Source: [Mycobacterium] nativiensis (lineage in GTDB: Bacteria > Actinomycetota > Actinomycetes > Mycobacteriales > Mycobacteriaceae). From it: a DNA stretch of 64,000 nucleotides. Below the pieces are notes generated by a model, which had not been told where the DNA came from, did not search any database, and was given only the letters and a program-made list of their open reading frames with translations. Where the stretch lies: contig NZ_CP083986.1 of the NCBI RefSeq assembly GCF_020172685.1, forward strand, positions 3,270,556 to 3,334,555, in the 5' to 3' direction. Below, piece by piece: positions 47,005 through 58,736 of the stretch. The position numbers and the translations under genes are program-made. The first letter of the stretch is position 1. The number at the start of each line of letters is the position of its first letter.

Positions 47005-47685
47005 CTAGTCCAGTCGCCAGTCGACCGGCTCTGCTCCCATCTGCGCCAGCAGCTCGTTGGCGCGGCTGAACGGCCGCGATCCGAAGAACCCGCGCGACGC
47101 CGACAGCGGCGAGGGGTGCGGTGATTCGATCGCCACGCAGTGGTCGGACAGCATCGGCTTGAGCGTCCCCGCGTCACGTCCCCACAGGATCGCCACCATC
47201 GGCTGACTGCGGGTCATCAACGCGCGGATCGCACATTCGGTGACGGCCTCCCAGCCCTTGCCGCGATGCGACGCCGGCGTACCCGGCCGCACGGTGAGCA
47301 CCCTGTTGAGCAGCAGCACACCCCGCTGCGCCCACGCGGACAGATCACCGTTAGACGGCATGGGATAGCCCAGATCCGCGGTGTACTCGGTGAAGATGTT
47401 CGCCAGACTGCGCGGCAGCGGCCGAACGTCCGGAGCGACCGAGAAGCTCAGGCCCACCGCGTGGCCGGGCGTCGGGTACGGATCCTGCCCGACGATCAAC
47501 ACCCTGACGTTGTCGAACGGAAACGTGAAGGCACGCAAGATGTTCTGCCCTTCGGGCAGATAGCCGTGGCCGGACGTCGTCTCCTCGCGCAGAAACTGCC
47601 CCAGGGCGGCGACCTGATCGGTCACCGGCGCCAGCGCGGTGGCCCAACCGCTTTCGACAAGTTCAGGAAGTGGACGCGCGCTCAT
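47005..47685 (-). CDS. ung: Uracil-DNA glycosylase
   Basis: Removes uracil from DNA in base excision repair. 226 residues. Catalytic water-activating motif [16 protein letters not shown] and the DNA-intercalation motif [17 protein letters not shown] are intact; [12 protein letters not shown] lies between. Family 1 UDG. Overlaps the DUF1330 gene by 4 bases. Ortholog of Rv2976c. Confidence 0.96.
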   Translation of the reverse strand: MSARPLPELVESGWATALAPVTDQVAALGQFLREETTSGHGYLPEGQNILRAFTFPFDNVRVLIVGQDPYPTPGHAVGLSFSVAPDVRPLPRSLANIFTEYTADLGYPMPSNGDLSAWAQRGVLLLNRVLTVRPGTPASHRGKGWEAVTECAIRALMTRSQPMVAILWGRDAGTLKPMLSDHCVAIESPHPSPLSASRGFFGSRPFSRANELLAQMGAEPVDWRLD

Positions 47686-47972
47686 GCCAGGCCTTTCACC
47701 AGCAGCACCACGGTGTCCGCACCGGCCCGCCGGTCCTGCGAGATCTCCTGGTATTCCGGCGATTCGGCCCAGGCGCGGAAGGTCTCTTCGTCGGGAAAGG
47801 ACATCAACACCACCTTCTGTCGATCCCAGCGGCCCTCCACGATCTGGGGTGACTCGTCGGCGGCCAGCAGTGTCCCGCCGTGCCGGGCGAAAATGTCCAT
47901 GAATTTCGCCTGGTACCGGTCGTAGGCGACGCGATCGGTGAACTTCAGCTGGGCGACGGCGTAGACGGTCAC
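47682..47972 (-). CDS. DUF1330 family protein
   Basis: 96 residues forming a dimeric ferredoxin-like alpha+beta barrel. [42 protein letters not shown] and [23 protein letters not shown] are the family signature. No function known. It sits between thiL and ung on one strand, ending in a 4-base overlap with ung. Confidence 0.82.
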   Translation of the reverse strand: MTVYAVAQLKFTDRVAYDRYQAKFMDIFARHGGTLLAADESPQIVEGRWDRQKVVLMSFPDEETFRAWAESPEYQEISQDRRAGADTVVLLVKGLA

Positions 47973-47981
47973 GGCGTCACC

Positions 47982-48953
47982 CTAACCGTCATAGGACTGC
48001 CAGCCCGCCTGACCGCTCCACGGCGCCCCGTCGACCAGTACTCGCGCCGGCCCGTCGGCCACCCGCCCGATCACCCGCCACCCGACCGGCACTGCGGCGG
48101 GAAACTCTGTGCTGGGAAAAACGGCGACGAGGGCGTGGTCCTCTCCCCCGCCCAGCACCCACGACCACGGGTCCGCTCCGACTGCGGCGCCGGCCGCAAC
48201 CAGTGCCTGGTGATCGGAGGCCAGCCCTGCGGTGGACACGTCGATCGTCACCTGGGAGGCGGCGGCCAGGTGACCGAGGTCGGCGATCAGCCCGTCAGAG
48301 ACATCGGTCATGGCCTGCGCCGCGGCGTCGGCGGCCACCGCGCCCTGGCCGTAGGGCGGCTCCGGGGCCAGGTGCCGTCGTCGCAGATCGTCAAACCCGG
48401 CCACCCCGTCGCGCAGGAGCCGCAAACCCGCCGCGGAGCGGCCCAGATCTCCGATCACGGCCAGTGTCCCCCCGGGCCGGGCCCCGGACCGCAGCACCGG
48501 CGTCCGGCCGGCCAGGTCGCCGAGCACCGTCACCGACACCACCCAGGAGTCGGCCTGCACCAGATCCCCCCCGACCACGCCCGCGCCCAGCCGGCCGGCT
48601 TCGGCCCACATCCCGTCGGCCAGGGCAGCGGCGTCAGCGGCCGAAGTGTGTGCGGGGGCACCGAAGGCGACGACGAACGCGGTGGGGCGGGCGCCCATCG
48701 CCTCCACATCGGCGGCGTTCTGCGCGATGGCCTTGCGCCCGACGTCGTGCGGCGTCGACCAGTCCAGCCGGAAATGCCGGCCCTCAATCAGCATGTCGGT
48801 GGAGACCACGGTGCGGCCGTCGGCGCAACGCACCACCGCCGCGTCGTCGCCGGGGCCCAGCTCGGTGGTGGCCGGCTGACGGCGGCCGGACACCAACCGG
48901 TCGATCATGGGAAACTCTCCAAGCTGACCCAGCGTGGGCTCGTTACCGCGCAC
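47982..48953 (-). CDS. thiL: Thiamine-monophosphate kinase
   Basis: Last step of thiamine diphosphate synthesis. About 323 residues from GTG 48953, matching family length; the long upstream open frame overlaps the divergent DUF3515 gene and is rejected. GPGDDAAVVRCADGRTVVSTDMLIEGRHF (metal/ATP site), GVVGGDLVQAD and AMTDVSDGLIADLGHLA are conserved. The divergent gene starts only 14 bp away. Confidence 0.93.
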   Translation of the reverse strand: MRGNEPTLGQLGEFPMIDRLVSGRRQPATTELGPGDDAAVVRCADGRTVVSTDMLIEGRHFRLDWSTPHDVGRKAIAQNAADVEAMGARPTAFVVAFGAPAHTSAADAAALADGMWAEAGRLGAGVVGGDLVQADSWVVSVTVLGDLAGRTPVLRSGARPGGTLAVIGDLGRSAAGLRLLRDGVAGFDDLRRRHLAPEPPYGQGAVAADAAAQAMTDVSDGLIADLGHLAAASQVTIDVSTAGLASDHQALVAAGAAVGADPWSWVLGGGEDHALVAVFPSTEFPAAVPVGWRVIGRVADGPARVLVDGAPWSGQAGWQSYDG

Positions 48954-48967
48954 AGCCAGGAGTTTAG

Positions 48968-49537
48968 ATGCGATCGACGAGAGGGCGAGGCTTGAGCAAC
49001 CCGGGGACCGAAGCCGACGGGCCACCGCGCGCCGCGCTGATCGCCGCGCTGGTGGTCGCCGTCGCCGCGGTGGGCGCCGCGCTGGCCTTCGCGGCGACAC
49101 GCCATCCCGGTGAGCCGCCGGCCGAGCCGATCCGCCTCGCCGCGGTACCGGCCCCACACGCCGCCGACGCGGCCTGCCACGCCGTGTTGGACGGCCTGCC
49201 GCAGCAGCTCGGCGACTACCAGCGCGCACAGATCTCAGAGCCCGCCCCCCAGGGGGCAGCGGCCTGGACCGCCGGCACGGGCAACGCGGTGGTGCTGCGC
49301 TGCGGCCTGGACCGGCCGGCCGACTTCGTGGTGGGCTCACCGATCCAGGTCGTCAATCGGGTGCAGTGGTTCGAGGTACGCGAAGGAGACCGTGCCACCT
49401 GGTATGCGGTCGACCGCCAGGTCTATCTGGCGCTGACCCTGCCGCCGGGCTCCGGGCCCACACCGATCCAGGAACTGTCCGATCTGATCGGCGCTTCGGT
49501 TGCCGCGGTGCCGATCAGGCCCGGGCCACCGCGCTAG
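48968..49537 (+). CDS. DUF3515 membrane-anchored protein
   Basis: 189 residues. A single membrane helix (about 23-45: LIAALVVAVAAVGAALAFAA) followed by an exported domain: ACHAVLDGLPQQLGDYQR, VVLRCGLDRPADFVVGSPIQVVNRVQWFE, TWYAVDRQVYLAL. These are DUF3515 hallmarks, including two conserved Cys. A TTG at 48992 with GAGGGCGAGG before it is an alternative start. Corresponds to Rv2980. Function unknown. Confidence 0.85.
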   Translation: MRSTRGRGLSNPGTEADGPPRAALIAALVVAVAAVGAALAFAATRHPGEPPAEPIRLAAVPAPHAADAACHAVLDGLPQQLGDYQRAQISEPAPQGAAAWTAGTGNAVVLRCGLDRPADFVVGSPIQVVNRVQWFEVREGDRATWYAVDRQVYLALTLPPGSGPTPIQELSDLIGASVAAVPIRPGPPR

Positions 49538-49551
49538 CGACGGCTGTCGCG

Positions 49552-50676
49552 TCAGCGCAGTCCCACTCCGCGGGCCAGTGCGGTGTCGACCATCGTCGCC
49601 AGCAGCGTCGGGTAATCGACGCCGCTGGCCGCCCACATCCTCGGGTACATCGAGATCGTGGTGAACCCGGGCATGGTGTTGATCTCGTTGATCACCGGAC
49701 CGTCATCGGTGAGGAAGAAGTCCACCCGGGCCAGGCCCTGACAGTCCAGCGCGGCGAAGGCCTGAACCGCTAACTGCCGCAATGCATCTGCGGTATCGTC
49801 GTCGATCTTTGCGGGCACGTCGAGTTCGGCGACTCCGCTGCCGAGATATTTGGTGTCGAAGTCGTAGAACGAGTCGTCAGAGTCGGCACAGTCGTGCTCC
49901 ACCCGGATCTCCCCCACCGTGCTGGCTGCCACGGTGCCGTCGGGGAATTCGAGTACGCCGCACTCGAGTTCGCGCCCAACGATGGCGGCCTCGATGATGA
50001 CCTTCGGGTCGTGCCGGCGCGCCTGCGCGATCGCGGCCGGAAGTTCATCGAGGGATGTCACCCGGCTGACCCCGATCGAGGATCCGCCGCGCGCCGGTTT
50101 GACGAACAACGGCAGGCCCAACCGCTGCTGGTCGTCGATCGACAACGTCTCCTGGGTGGCCCGCAGCACCGCATACGGGCCGATCGGCAGACCCTCGGCG
50201 GCCAGCAGCTTCTTGGTGAACTCCTTGTCCATCCCCGCGGCGCTGGCCAGCACGCCGGCGCCGACATAGGGCAGCCCGGCCAGCTCCAGCAGCCCCTGCA
50301 CCGTGCCGTCCTCGCCGTAGGGTCCGTGCAGCACCGGGAACACCACATCGACCGATCCCAGCGCCTCGGTGGCCCCCGACGTCTCACCGGACAACGCGAT
50401 CAGCTGACCGGCTCGCTGCGGATCGGCCGGCAACGCCAGCTCGGCCCCGGAGGCCATCGTGACCGCCGGCAGCTGGCGGTCGTTGATCGCCAGCGCCTCG
50501 GGATCCCCGTCGGTGAGAACCCAGGCCCCTTCCGGGGTGATGCCAACGGTGACGACCTCGAAACGCCGCGGATCCAGGTTGCGCAGGATGCTGCCCGCCG
50601 AGACGCACGAGATGGCGTGCTCGCTGCTGCGGCCACCGAAGACGACGGCCACCCGGATGCGTTCGTGGGAATTCAC
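49552..50676 (-). CDS. ddl: D-alanine--D-alanine ligase
   Basis: ATP-grasp ligase making the D-Ala-D-Ala end of peptidoglycan precursors; the cycloserine target. 374 residues from GTG 50676; the frame is open through gpsA but those codons belong to another gene. [59 protein letters not shown] and [21 protein letters not shown] are intact. Downstream of gpsA by 35 bp. Confidence 0.95.
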   Translation of the reverse strand: MNSHERIRVAVVFGGRSSEHAISCVSAGSILRNLDPRRFEVVTVGITPEGAWVLTDGDPEALAINDRQLPAVTMASGAELALPADPQRAGQLIALSGETSGATEALGSVDVVFPVLHGPYGEDGTVQGLLELAGLPYVGAGVLASAAGMDKEFTKKLLAAEGLPIGPYAVLRATQETLSIDDQQRLGLPLFVKPARGGSSIGVSRVTSLDELPAAIAQARRHDPKVIIEAAIVGRELECGVLEFPDGTVAASTVGEIRVEHDCADSDDSFYDFDTKYLGSGVAELDVPAKIDDDTADALRQLAVQAFAALDCQGLARVDFFLTDDGPVINEINTMPGFTTISMYPRMWAASGVDYPTLLATMVDTALARGVGLR

Positions 50677-50711
50677 ACGCCAGAGGGTACCGGCCGACCC
50701 GCAGCGGCCGC

Positions 50712-51740
50712 CTACTCCGGCTTGGTGCGACGTCCCAGCAGCAGCGCCACCGCCTCGCTGACCGACGATCCCTTGTGGCAGACCCGGTGCACGGCATCGG
50801 TCAGCGGCATCTCCACGTCGTAGCTCGACGCCAGCGCCAGCACCGACTGGCACGACGTCACACCTTCGACGACGTGACCGTCGGCGGTGCTGGCCAGCCC
50901 CGTCGACCCCGGCACCGGGGGCATGATCTCGCCGCGGCCGAGCCGCTCCCCGAACGACCGGTTGCGCGAGTGCGGTGACGTGCAGGTCGCCACCAGATCG
51001 CCCACCCCGGCCAGGCCGGCCAGCGTGGCGCCCTTGGCACCGAGCGCGACACCCAGCCGGATGATCTCGGCCAGGCCGCGGGTGATGATCGCCGCTGCGG
51101 TGTTCTCGCCCAAGCCCACCCCGGCCGCCATCCCGCAGGCCAGGGCGATGACGTTCTTGCAGGCGCCGCCGATCTCCGTTCCGGTCACGTCGGCGTTCGT
51201 GTACGGCCGGAAGTAGCCGGTGTTGAGCATGCGCTGCAGCGCCACCGCGCGACCGGAGTCGGTGCAGGCGACCACGGTTGCCGCGGGCTGCTCGGCGGCG
51301 ATCTCGGCCGCCAGGTTGGGGCCCGACACCACCGCGACCTGACCGGGATCGAATCCGGTCACCGAGGCGATCACCTGGCTCATCCGCATCAGGCTGCCCA
51401 GTTCGATGCCCTTGGCGACACTGACCAGAGTGGCGCCATCGGTCAGATGCGGCGTCCAGCCCTCGAGGTTGGCCCGCATGGTCTGCGCGGGCACGGCCAG
51501 CACCACCGTGGTCAGGCCGTCGAGCGCCTCGGCAGCATCGGTCGTGGCGCGCACCCGGTCGGGCACGACGAAACCCGGCAGATAGTCGGGGTTGCGGCGG
51601 GTGTCGTTGATCTGCGCGGCGATGTCGGGCCGCCGCGCCCACAGCCTGACCTCGCTGCCCGCGTCGGCAAGCACCTTGGCCAGGGCCGTGCCCCACGCCC
51701 CGGCGCCCATCACTGCGACTGTGCCCTCGGTGCTGGTCAC
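50712..51740 (-). CDS. gpsA: Glycerol-3-phosphate dehydrogenase [NAD(P)+]
   Basis: Makes sn-glycerol 3-phosphate for phospholipids. 342 residues. Rossmann motif [18 protein letters not shown], catalytic Lys region [31 protein letters not shown], and [20 protein letters not shown]. Corresponds to Rv2982c. Upstream of ddl, as in M. tuberculosis. Confidence 0.95.
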   Translation of the reverse strand: MTSTEGTVAVMGAGAWGTALAKVLADAGSEVRLWARRPDIAAQINDTRRNPDYLPGFVVPDRVRATTDAAEALDGLTTVVLAVPAQTMRANLEGWTPHLTDGATLVSVAKGIELGSLMRMSQVIASVTGFDPGQVAVVSGPNLAAEIAAEQPAATVVACTDSGRAVALQRMLNTGYFRPYTNADVTGTEIGGACKNVIALACGMAAGVGLGENTAAAIITRGLAEIIRLGVALGAKGATLAGLAGVGDLVATCTSPHSRNRSFGERLGRGEIMPPVPGSTGLASTADGHVVEGVTSCQSVLALASSYDVEMPLTDAVHRVCHKGSSVSEAVALLLGRRTKPE

Positions 51741-51774
51741 CTCACACCACCTCCCTCTAGGCGCATCACCCTAA

Positions 51775-52473
<699 letters not shown>

Positions 52474-52495
52474 ACCGGTGGCGGCAGCACCGCTG

Positions 52496-54715
52496 ATGGG
52501 TAATGATTTCGGGGTGGACGACATCGAAGCCGGCGGACTCACCGAGCCCCGCACCGACGAGACCGATTGGCGCACGAATGACGCCGCGCCGGCCGCGCCG
52601 CCCGCCGCCACCGCTGCCGAACCGACCGAGGCCGATGCGGAACTGCCCGCAAATCGCTACCTGAACCGAGAACTGAGCTGGCTGGACTTCAACGCGAGGG
52701 TGCTGGCGCTGGCCGCGGATACCTCGCTGCCGTTGTTGGAGCGGGCCAAATTCCTGGCGATCTTCGCCTCCAACCTCGACGAGTTCTACATGGTCCGGGT
52801 CGCCGGACTCAAGCGTCGCGACGAGATGGGCCTGTCGGTGCGCTCGGCAGACGGCCTGACTCCCCGCGAGCAACTGCGCCGGATCGGCGAGCAGACCCAG
52901 CAGATCGCCACCCGTCACGCGCGGGTGTTTCTCGATTCGGTGCGACCGGCGCTGGCCGCCGAAGGCATCCACATCGTCACCTGGGCCGACCTGCATCAGG
53001 CCGAGCGTGATCAGCTTTCGACGTACTTCACCGAACAGGTCTTCCCGGTCCTGACGCCGTTGGCGGTCGACCCGGCGCATCCGTTCCCGTTCGTCAGCGG
53101 GCTCAGTCTGAACCTGGCGGTGACGGTCAAGCGTCCCGAGGACGGCGGCAATCATTTCGCGCGGGTCAAGGTGCCCGACAACGTGGACCGTTTCGTCGAG
53201 CTCGACACCCGCACCGACGGCGGCGACGGAGCCGGCGAGATCCGTTTCCTGCCGATGGAAGAGCTGATCTCGGCGTTCCTTCCGGTGTTGTTCCCCGGCA
53301 TGGAGATCGTCGAGCACCACGCGTTCCGGATCACCCGCAACGCCGATTTCGAGGTCGAGGAAGACCGCGACGAAGATCTGCTCCAGGCGCTGGAGCGAGA
53401 ACTGGCGCGGCGCCGGTTCGGGTCACCGGTGCGGCTCGAGGTCGCCGACGACATGACCGAGAACATGTTGGAGCTGCTGCTGCGGGAGCTCGACGTGGAC
53501 CCCGGCGATGTCATCGAGGTGCCCGGATTGCTGGATCTGTCGGGCCTGTGGCAGGTCTACGGCCAGGACCGCCCGGACCTCAAGGACCGCACCCTTGTTC
53601 CGGCCACCCACCCGGCGTTCGCCGAACGGGAAACCCCCAAAAGCATTTTCGCCACCCTGCGGGAGGGCGACGTGCTGGTGCACCACCCCTACGACTCGTT
53701 CGCCACCAGCGTGCAGCGGTTCCTCGAACAGGCCGCTGCCGACCCGGGAGTGCTGGCGATCAAACAGACGCTGTACCGCACCTCCGGCGATTCACCGATC
53801 GTCACAGCGTTGATCGATGCCGCCGAAGCCGGGAAACAGGTGGTGGCACTGGTGGAGATCAAGGCCCGGTTCGACGAGCAGGCCAACATCAAGTGGGCGC
53901 GCAAGCTGGAGAAGGCCGGTGTGCACGTGGTGTATGGGCTCATCGGGCTCAAGACCCACTGCAAGGTGGCACTGGTGGTGCGGCGCGAGGGCTCGGTGAT
54001 CCGACGGTACTGCCATATCGGCACCGGCAACTACAACAGCAAGACCGCTCGGCTCTACGAGGACGTTGGGCTGCTGACCGCCGACCCGGACATCGGGGCC
54101 GATCTCACCGACCTGTTCAACTCGCTGACCGGTTATTCGCGAAAGGTCGCCTACCGCAACCTGTTGGTGGCTCCCCACGGTGTGCGGGCCGGGATCATCG
54201 AACGCATCGATCACGAGATCGAGGCGCATCGCGGCGGCGGCGAGTCGGCGGGCCGGGGGCGGATCCGGCTCAAACTGAACTCCCTGGTCGACGAGCAGGT
54301 GATCGATGCGCTCTACCGGGCCTCGCGGGCCGGCGTACAGGTCGAGTTGGTGGTGCGCGGAATCTGTGCCCTGCGACCGGGAGTCGAGGGCTTCTCCGAG
54401 AACATCGTCGTTCGATCGATTCTCGGCCGCTTCCTGGAGCACTCCCGCATCATCCACTGCCGGGCCATCGACGAGTTCTGGATCGGCAGCGCCGACATGA
54501 TGCACCGCAACCTCGACCGGCGCGTGGAAGTGATGGTGCAGGTCAAGAATCCGCGACTGACTGCACAACTGGGTGATGTGTTCGACTCCGCAATGGATCC
54601 GGCCACCCGCTGCTGGGAACTCGGGCCGGACGGCCAATGGACAGCCGAGCCACGGGCCGGCGCGACGGTCCGCGACCACCAGGTGTCAATGATGGAGCGG
54701 CACCGCAATCCCTGA
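52496..54715 (+). CDS. ppk: Polyphosphate kinase
   Basis: Makes inorganic polyphosphate from ATP. About 739 residues; ATG 52496 chosen, although ATG 52454 overlaps fbiD in frame. [14 protein letters not shown] starts the N domain; [42 protein letters not shown] and [18 protein letters not shown] carry the autophosphorylated His and phosphodiesterase-like motifs. Corresponds to Rv2984. It overlaps no other gene and precedes mutT1 by 57 bp. Confidence 0.95.
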   Translation: MGNDFGVDDIEAGGLTEPRTDETDWRTNDAAPAAPPAATAAEPTEADAELPANRYLNRELSWLDFNARVLALAADTSLPLLERAKFLAIFASNLDEFYMVRVAGLKRRDEMGLSVRSADGLTPREQLRRIGEQTQQIATRHARVFLDSVRPALAAEGIHIVTWADLHQAERDQLSTYFTEQVFPVLTPLAVDPAHPFPFVSGLSLNLAVTVKRPEDGGNHFARVKVPDNVDRFVELDTRTDGGDGAGEIRFLPMEELISAFLPVLFPGMEIVEHHAFRITRNADFEVEEDRDEDLLQALERELARRRFGSPVRLEVADDMTENMLELLLRELDVDPGDVIEVPGLLDLSGLWQVYGQDRPDLKDRTLVPATHPAFAERETPKSIFATLREGDVLVHHPYDSFATSVQRFLEQAAADPGVLAIKQTLYRTSGDSPIVTALIDAAEAGKQVVALVEIKARFDEQANIKWARKLEKAGVHVVYGLIGLKTHCKVALVVRREGSVIRRYCHIGTGNYNSKTARLYEDVGLLTADPDIGADLTDLFNSLTGYSRKVAYRNLLVAPHGVRAGIIERIDHEIEAHRGGGESAGRGRIRLKLNSLVDEQVIDALYRASRAGVQVELVVRGICALRPGVEGFSENIVVRSILGRFLEHSRIIHCRAIDEFWIGSADMMHRNLDRRVEVMVQVKNPRLTAQLGDVFDSAMDPATRCWELGPDGQWTAEPRAGATVRDHQVSMMERHRNP

Positions 54716-54772
54716 TCCGGCGATCAGACGCCGTCCACGAGCCCCTTCTTTTGACCAGCAGGAGTTGTTAAG

Positions 54773-55714
54773 GTGTCCAAACATTCGTCGTCGAACGGCT
54801 CGGCTTCGTCGTCGGGGGCGGAGCGAATCGTCTACGCCTCCGGTGCGGTGCTCTGGCGGCCGCGGCGGAAGGCCGTCGAAGTGGCGCTGATCCACCGCCC
54901 CCGCTACGACGACTGGTCCCTGCCCAAGGGCAAGGTCGACCCCGGAGAGACCGAGCCGGTGACCGCGGTGCGGGAGATCCTCGAGGAGACCGGCCAATAC
55001 GCGCATCTCGGTCGCCGGTTGGGATCGGTCAGCTATCCCGTCCAGCAGGGCGTCAAGAAAGTGCATTACTGGAATGCCCGGGCTCTGGGCGGCGACTTCG
55101 TGCCCAACCACGAGGTCGACGATCTGGTCTGGCTGCCTGCCGCCGATGCGATGAAGGAACTGCAATATCCCTACGACCGGAAGATCTTGCGGCGATTTGT
55201 CAAGGCTCCGGCCGACACCCAGACCGTGTTGATCGTGCGGCACGGCAGCGCGGGTCGCCGATCCCGTTACTCCGGCGACGACACCCAGCGGCCGCTGGAC
55301 AAGAAGGGCCGGGCGCAGGCCGAGGCCCTCGTCGGTCAGTTGCTGGCCTTCGGCGCTGGTGAAATCTACGCGGCCGAGCGGGTGCGCTGTCACCAGACGG
55401 TGGAGCCGGTGGCCGCCGAACTCGGTGTGGCCGTGCACAACGAGCCGACCCTGTCCGAAGAGGCTTACCGCCGCGATCCGAAGAGCGCCCGTCAGCGGGT
55501 GCTCAAGATCGCCGAACAGGGCGGTACCCCGGTCATCTGCACGCAGGGCAAGGTGATTCCGGATCTGATCGCGTGGTGGTGCGCCCGCGACGGGGTCACT
55601 CCCGATAAGTCACGCAACCGCAAGGGCAGCACCTGGGTGCTGTCTCTGTCGGGCGGCCGGTTGATCGCCGCCGACCACCTCGGTAGTCCGCTGGCGGCGC
55701 CAGTCCTGGTCTGA
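54773..55714 (+). CDS. mutT1: Two-domain Nudix/histidine phosphatase MutT1
   Basis: 313 residues from GTG 54773, AGGAG 8 bases upstream. N-terminal Nudix domain ([30 protein letters not shown]) removes oxidised or dinucleotide polyphosphates; the C-terminal histidine phosphatase domain starts at [20 protein letters not shown]. Mycobacterial MutT1 (Rv2985) cleaves 8-oxo-GTP and Ap4A. Ends at a strong terminator shared with hupB. Confidence 0.93.
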   Translation: MSKHSSSNGSASSSGAERIVYASGAVLWRPRRKAVEVALIHRPRYDDWSLPKGKVDPGETEPVTAVREILEETGQYAHLGRRLGSVSYPVQQGVKKVHYWNARALGGDFVPNHEVDDLVWLPAADAMKELQYPYDRKILRRFVKAPADTQTVLIVRHGSAGRRSRYSGDDTQRPLDKKGRAQAEALVGQLLAFGAGEIYAAERVRCHQTVEPVAAELGVAVHNEPTLSEEAYRRDPKSARQRVLKIAEQGGTPVICTQGKVIPDLIAWWCARDGVTPDKSRNRKGSTWVLSLSGGRLIAADHLGSPLAAPVLV

Positions 55715-55718
55715 ACAA

Positions 55719-55751
55719 CCGAGCGCCGCGGGGTGTCCCCGCGGCGCTCGG
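55719..55751. terminator. Bidirectional terminator between mutT1 and hupB
   Basis: A perfect 15-bp stem (CCGAGCGCCGCGGGG and complement) with loop TGT, 4 bases past the mutT1 stop and 12 bases before the hupB stop. Very stable; no T run on either side. Confidence 0.8.
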
Positions 55752-55763
55752 CTATTCACGTTG

Positions 55764-56450
55764 TTACTTACGGCCTTTACGGGCCGTGGCCTTGGTGGCC
55801 TTCTTGGCCGGGGCCTTCTTCACTGCGGCCTTGGTGGCCTTCTTGGCCGGGGCCTTGGTAGCCACCTTCTTGGCGGTCACCTTCTTGGCCGGAGCCTTGG
55901 TAGCCACCTTCTTGGCGGTCACCTTCTTGGCCGGAGCCTTGGTAGCCACCTTCTTGGCGGTCACCTTCTTGGCCGGAGCCTTCTTCACCGCCGCCTTGGT
56001 CGCGACCTTCTTGGCGGCGACCTTCTTGGCCGGAGCCTTGGTAGCGGCCTTCTTGGCCGCTGCCTTGGTAGCGGCCTTCTTCGCCGGCGACTTCTTCGCC
56101 GCCTTCTTGGCCGTACCACCGGCTGCGGCGCCGGCACCGCGCTTGACGGCGAGCCCCTCGGACGGGACGCGCTGCGCGCCAGACACAATCGCCTTGAACT
56201 GCGCCCCGGGGCGGAAGGCGGGAACCGACGTCGGCTTCACCTTGACCGTTTCACCGGTACGGGGATTGCGGGCGACGCGCGCGGCGCGACGACGGCGCTC
56301 AAACACGCCGAACCCGGTGATGGTGACGCTCTCACCCTTGTGGACGGCGCGCACAATGGCATTGACGAAGTGCTCGACGGCTTCGGTCGCCGACCGACGG
56401 TCGGTGTCCAATTCCTTTGTGAGCACCTCGATGAGCTCTGCTTTGTTCAT
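55764..56450 (-). CDS. hupB: Histone-like DNA-binding protein HupB
   Basis: 228 residues. N-terminal HU domain (1-95: [35 protein letters not shown], the DNA-grasping arm) and a long eukaryotic H1-like tail rich in PAKK, AAKK and ATKA repeats. ATG 56450 is preceded by GGAGGG. The tail gene contains three exact 42-bp tandem copies, so its length may vary between strains. Nucleoid compaction and possibly iron storage, as in M. tuberculosis. Ortholog of Rv2986c. Confidence 0.95.
   Translation of the reverse strand: MNKAELIEVLTKELDTDRRSATEAVEHFVNAIVRAVHKGESVTITGFGVFERRRRAARVARNPRTGETVKVKPTSVPAFRPGAQFKAIVSGAQRVPSEGLAVKRGAGAAAGGTAKKAAKKSPAKKAATKAAAKKAATKAPAKKVAAKKVATKAAVKKAPAKKVTAKKVATKAPAKKVTAKKVATKAPAKKVTAKKVATKAPAKKATKAAVKKAPAKKATKATARKGRK
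55852..55977. repeat. Three exact 42-bp tandem repeats in the hupB tail
   Basis: Units 55852-55893, 55894-55935 and 55936-55977 are identical and each encodes 14 residues of the form [14 protein letters not shown]. In-frame expansion or loss would change tail length without breaking the gene. Confidence 0.9.
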
Positions 56451-56637
56451 CCAATCCCTCCGAGACCAGTGGCCCTACTTGAGCCGACTAGAGCACACGG
56501 TAAACCCTGGTACCACTGATTTCCAAGAGCCACGCGCAATTTCACGTGAGATTATCGGCGAATTCCGCAAACCGGTTAGCGCCCTTGGGCGCTGACGAGA
56601 GGTGTTGAATCGCCCGAATTAGGCTCGGCGACAGCCG

Positions 56638-57234
56638 TCAAGAAGCCGGTACGGTGCGTGGCTTCCAGCTCGGTCGGGATGCCTCGAAGGAATCGATTTC
56701 ATCGAGTTTCCGCAGCGTAAGGCCTATATCGTCGAGTCCTTCGGACAGCCGCCAAGCGGTGTAGTCGTCAATAGTGAACGCCACCACCGCCGTTCCGGCG
56801 GTGATATTCCGATCTTGAAGATTGACAGTGATTTCCAAGCCCGGGCTCTGCTCGATGAGTTTCCAGAGCAGTTCCACATCATCTTGAGCCACCTGGGCCG
56901 CCAGCAACCCCGCTTTGCCGGCGTTGCCCCGGAAGATGTCGGCGAACCGAGAGGAGATCACCACCCGGAAGCCGTAGTCGAGTAGCGCCCACACCGCGTG
57001 CTCCCGAGAGGAACCGGTGCCGAAATCCGGACCGGCCACCAGTACCGAACCCTGATCGAACGGGCTGACATTCAACACAAAGGACGGGTCGGTGCGCCAG
57101 GTTGCGAACAGGCCGTCCTCAAATCCCGTCCGGGTGATGCGCTTCAAATAGACAGCCGGAATGATCTGGTCGGTGTCGACATTGGACCGCCGCAGCGGCA
57201 CCCCGATTCCGGTATGGGTGCGAAACGCTTCCAT
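56638..57234 (-). CDS. leuD: 3-isopropylmalate dehydratase small subunit
   Basis: Forms the swivel domain of the LeuCD isomerase in leucine synthesis. 198 residues. [28 protein letters not shown] and [23 protein letters not shown] are signatures of the family. AAAGGAGC precedes the ATG. 29 bp after leuC on the same strand; ortholog of Rv2987c. Confidence 0.95.
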   Translation of the reverse strand: MEAFRTHTGIGVPLRRSNVDTDQIIPAVYLKRITRTGFEDGLFATWRTDPSFVLNVSPFDQGSVLVAGPDFGTGSSREHAVWALLDYGFRVVISSRFADIFRGNAGKAGLLAAQVAQDDVELLWKLIEQSPGLEITVNLQDRNITAGTAVVAFTIDDYTAWRLSEGLDDIGLTLRKLDEIDSFEASRPSWKPRTVPAS

Positions 57235-57263
57235 GACTTAGCTCCTTTAAATACCGTTGCGGG

Positions 57264-58682
57264 TCAGTTCAAGTCGGCCGGGGCGGACAGCGTCCCACGG
57301 ACCGCGGTGGCGGCGGCGACGACCGGGGACACCAGGTGGGTGCGCCCACCCTTGCCCTGCCGGCCTTCGAAGTTGCGGTTGGAGGTCGACGCGCACCGCT
57401 GTCCCGGGGCGAGCTGATCCGGGTTCATTCCCAGGCACATCGAGCACCCCGGCTGACGCCATTCGGCACCGGCGGCGGTGAAAACCTCGGCCAGGCCTTC
57501 GGCTTCGGCCTGCTGGCGCACCCGCATCGAGCCGGGCACGATCAGCATCCGCACGCTCTCGGCCACCTGTCGCCCGCGCAGCACGTCGGCCACCGCGCGC
57601 AGGTCTTCGATGCGGCCGTTGGTGCACGAACCGACGAACACCGTGTCGACGGCGATCTCACGCATCGGCGTACCTGGGTGAAGGTCCATGTATGCCAACG
57701 CCTTCTCCGCGGCCCGCTGCTGGGCCTCACCGGCGATGGACTCGGGGTCGGGAACCGTCTCGCCCAGCGGTACCCCCTGGCCGGGGTTGGTGCCCCAGGT
57801 GACGAACGGGGTCAGGGCGGCGGCATCCAGATGCACCTCGGCGTCGAACACCGCACCCGAGTCGGTGCGCAGGCTGTCCCAGTAGTTGACGGCGGCATCC
57901 CAGTCCGCGCCCGCCGGCGCATGCGGACGGCCCCGCAGGTACTCGTAGGTGGTCGCATCCGGGGCGACCATGCCGGCCCGGGCACCGGCTTCAATGCTCA
58001 TGTTGCAGATCGTCATCCGGGCCTCCATCGACAGCGACTCGATGGCGCTGCCGCGGTACTCGATGACATATCCCTGGCCGCCGCCGGTGCCGATCTGGGC
58101 GATCACCGCCAGGATGATGTCCTTGGCCGTCACGCCGGGCGCCAGCTGCCCGTCTACATTGACCGCCATCGTCTTGAACGGGCGCAGCGGCAGTGTCTGG
58201 GTGGCCAGCACGTGCTCGACCTCCGAGGTGCCGATACCCATGGCCAGCGCGCCGAACGCACCGTGCGTGGAGGTGTGGCTGTCGCCGCAGACCACCGTCA
58301 TGCCCGGCTGGGTCAGGCCCAGCTGCGGCCCGATGATGTGCACGATGCCCTGATCGATGTCACCCATGGGGTGCAACCGGATGCCGAACTCGGCGCAGTT
58401 GTGACGCAGCGTCTCAACCTGGGTGCGTGACACCGGGTCGGCGATCGGCTTGTCGATGTCGATGGTCGGCACGTTGTGGTCTTCGGTGGCGATGGTCAGA
58501 TCCGGGCGCCGCACCTCCCGGCCGGCCAGCCGCAGGCCTTCGAAGGCCTGCGGAGTGGTGACCTCATGAATCAGGTGCAGGTCGATGTAGATGAGGTCGG
58601 GTTCGGTCTCGCCGCCGGACACCACCACATGGTCCGCCCAGACCTTCTCGGCCAGGGTGCGAGGCTGCTGCGTCTCAGACAT
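57264..58682 (-). CDS. leuC: 3-isopropylmalate dehydratase large subunit
   Basis: 472 residues from ATG 58682 ([15 protein letters not shown]), with GAGG about 9 bases upstream. Aconitase-like. The three Fe-S cysteines lie in VGSCTNGR and [19 protein letters not shown] and [13 protein letters not shown] are substrate motifs. Works with LeuD downstream. Divergent from the IclR regulator across 54 bp that hold a candidate operator. Confidence 0.95.
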   Translation of the reverse strand: MSETQQPRTLAEKVWADHVVVSGGETEPDLIYIDLHLIHEVTTPQAFEGLRLAGREVRRPDLTIATEDHNVPTIDIDKPIADPVSRTQVETLRHNCAEFGIRLHPMGDIDQGIVHIIGPQLGLTQPGMTVVCGDSHTSTHGAFGALAMGIGTSEVEHVLATQTLPLRPFKTMAVNVDGQLAPGVTAKDIILAVIAQIGTGGGQGYVIEYRGSAIESLSMEARMTICNMSIEAGARAGMVAPDATTYEYLRGRPHAPAGADWDAAVNYWDSLRTDSGAVFDAEVHLDAAALTPFVTWGTNPGQGVPLGETVPDPESIAGEAQQRAAEKALAYMDLHPGTPMREIAVDTVFVGSCTNGRIEDLRAVADVLRGRQVAESVRMLIVPGSMRVRQQAEAEGLAEVFTAAGAEWRQPGCSMCLGMNPDQLAPGQRCASTSNRNFEGRQGKGGRTHLVSPVVAAATAVRGTLSAPADLN

Positions 58683-58706
58683 CACTGCCATCCTCAATTC
58701 ACGTCA

Positions 58707-58721
58707 TCTCATATATTGAGA
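58707..58721. promoter_or_regulatory. Candidate IclR operator TCTCA-TATAT-TGAGA
   Basis: Perfect 5-bp inverted repeat with an AT centre, midway between leuC and iclR starts. Position and symmetry suit a regulator that controls both genes, as reported for NdgR/LtbR-type IclR proteins of actinobacteria at leuCD. Confidence 0.45.
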
Positions 58722-58724
58722 CGA

Positions 58725-58730
58725 TAGTAT
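58725..58730 (+). promoter_or_regulatory. Candidate -10 box for leaderless iclR
   Basis: TAGTAT ends 6 bases before ATG 58737, and no ribosome-binding site is present. Mycobacterial TANNNT boxes lie 6-7 bases before the start point, so transcription would begin at the A of the ATG. Confidence 0.45.
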
Positions 58731-58736
58731 CTGTAT

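Noticed and set aside
50677..51696. N-terminal extension of ddl
   Set aside because: The frame is open through gpsA, but the codons there do not look like protein and gpsA is clearly real in another frame.
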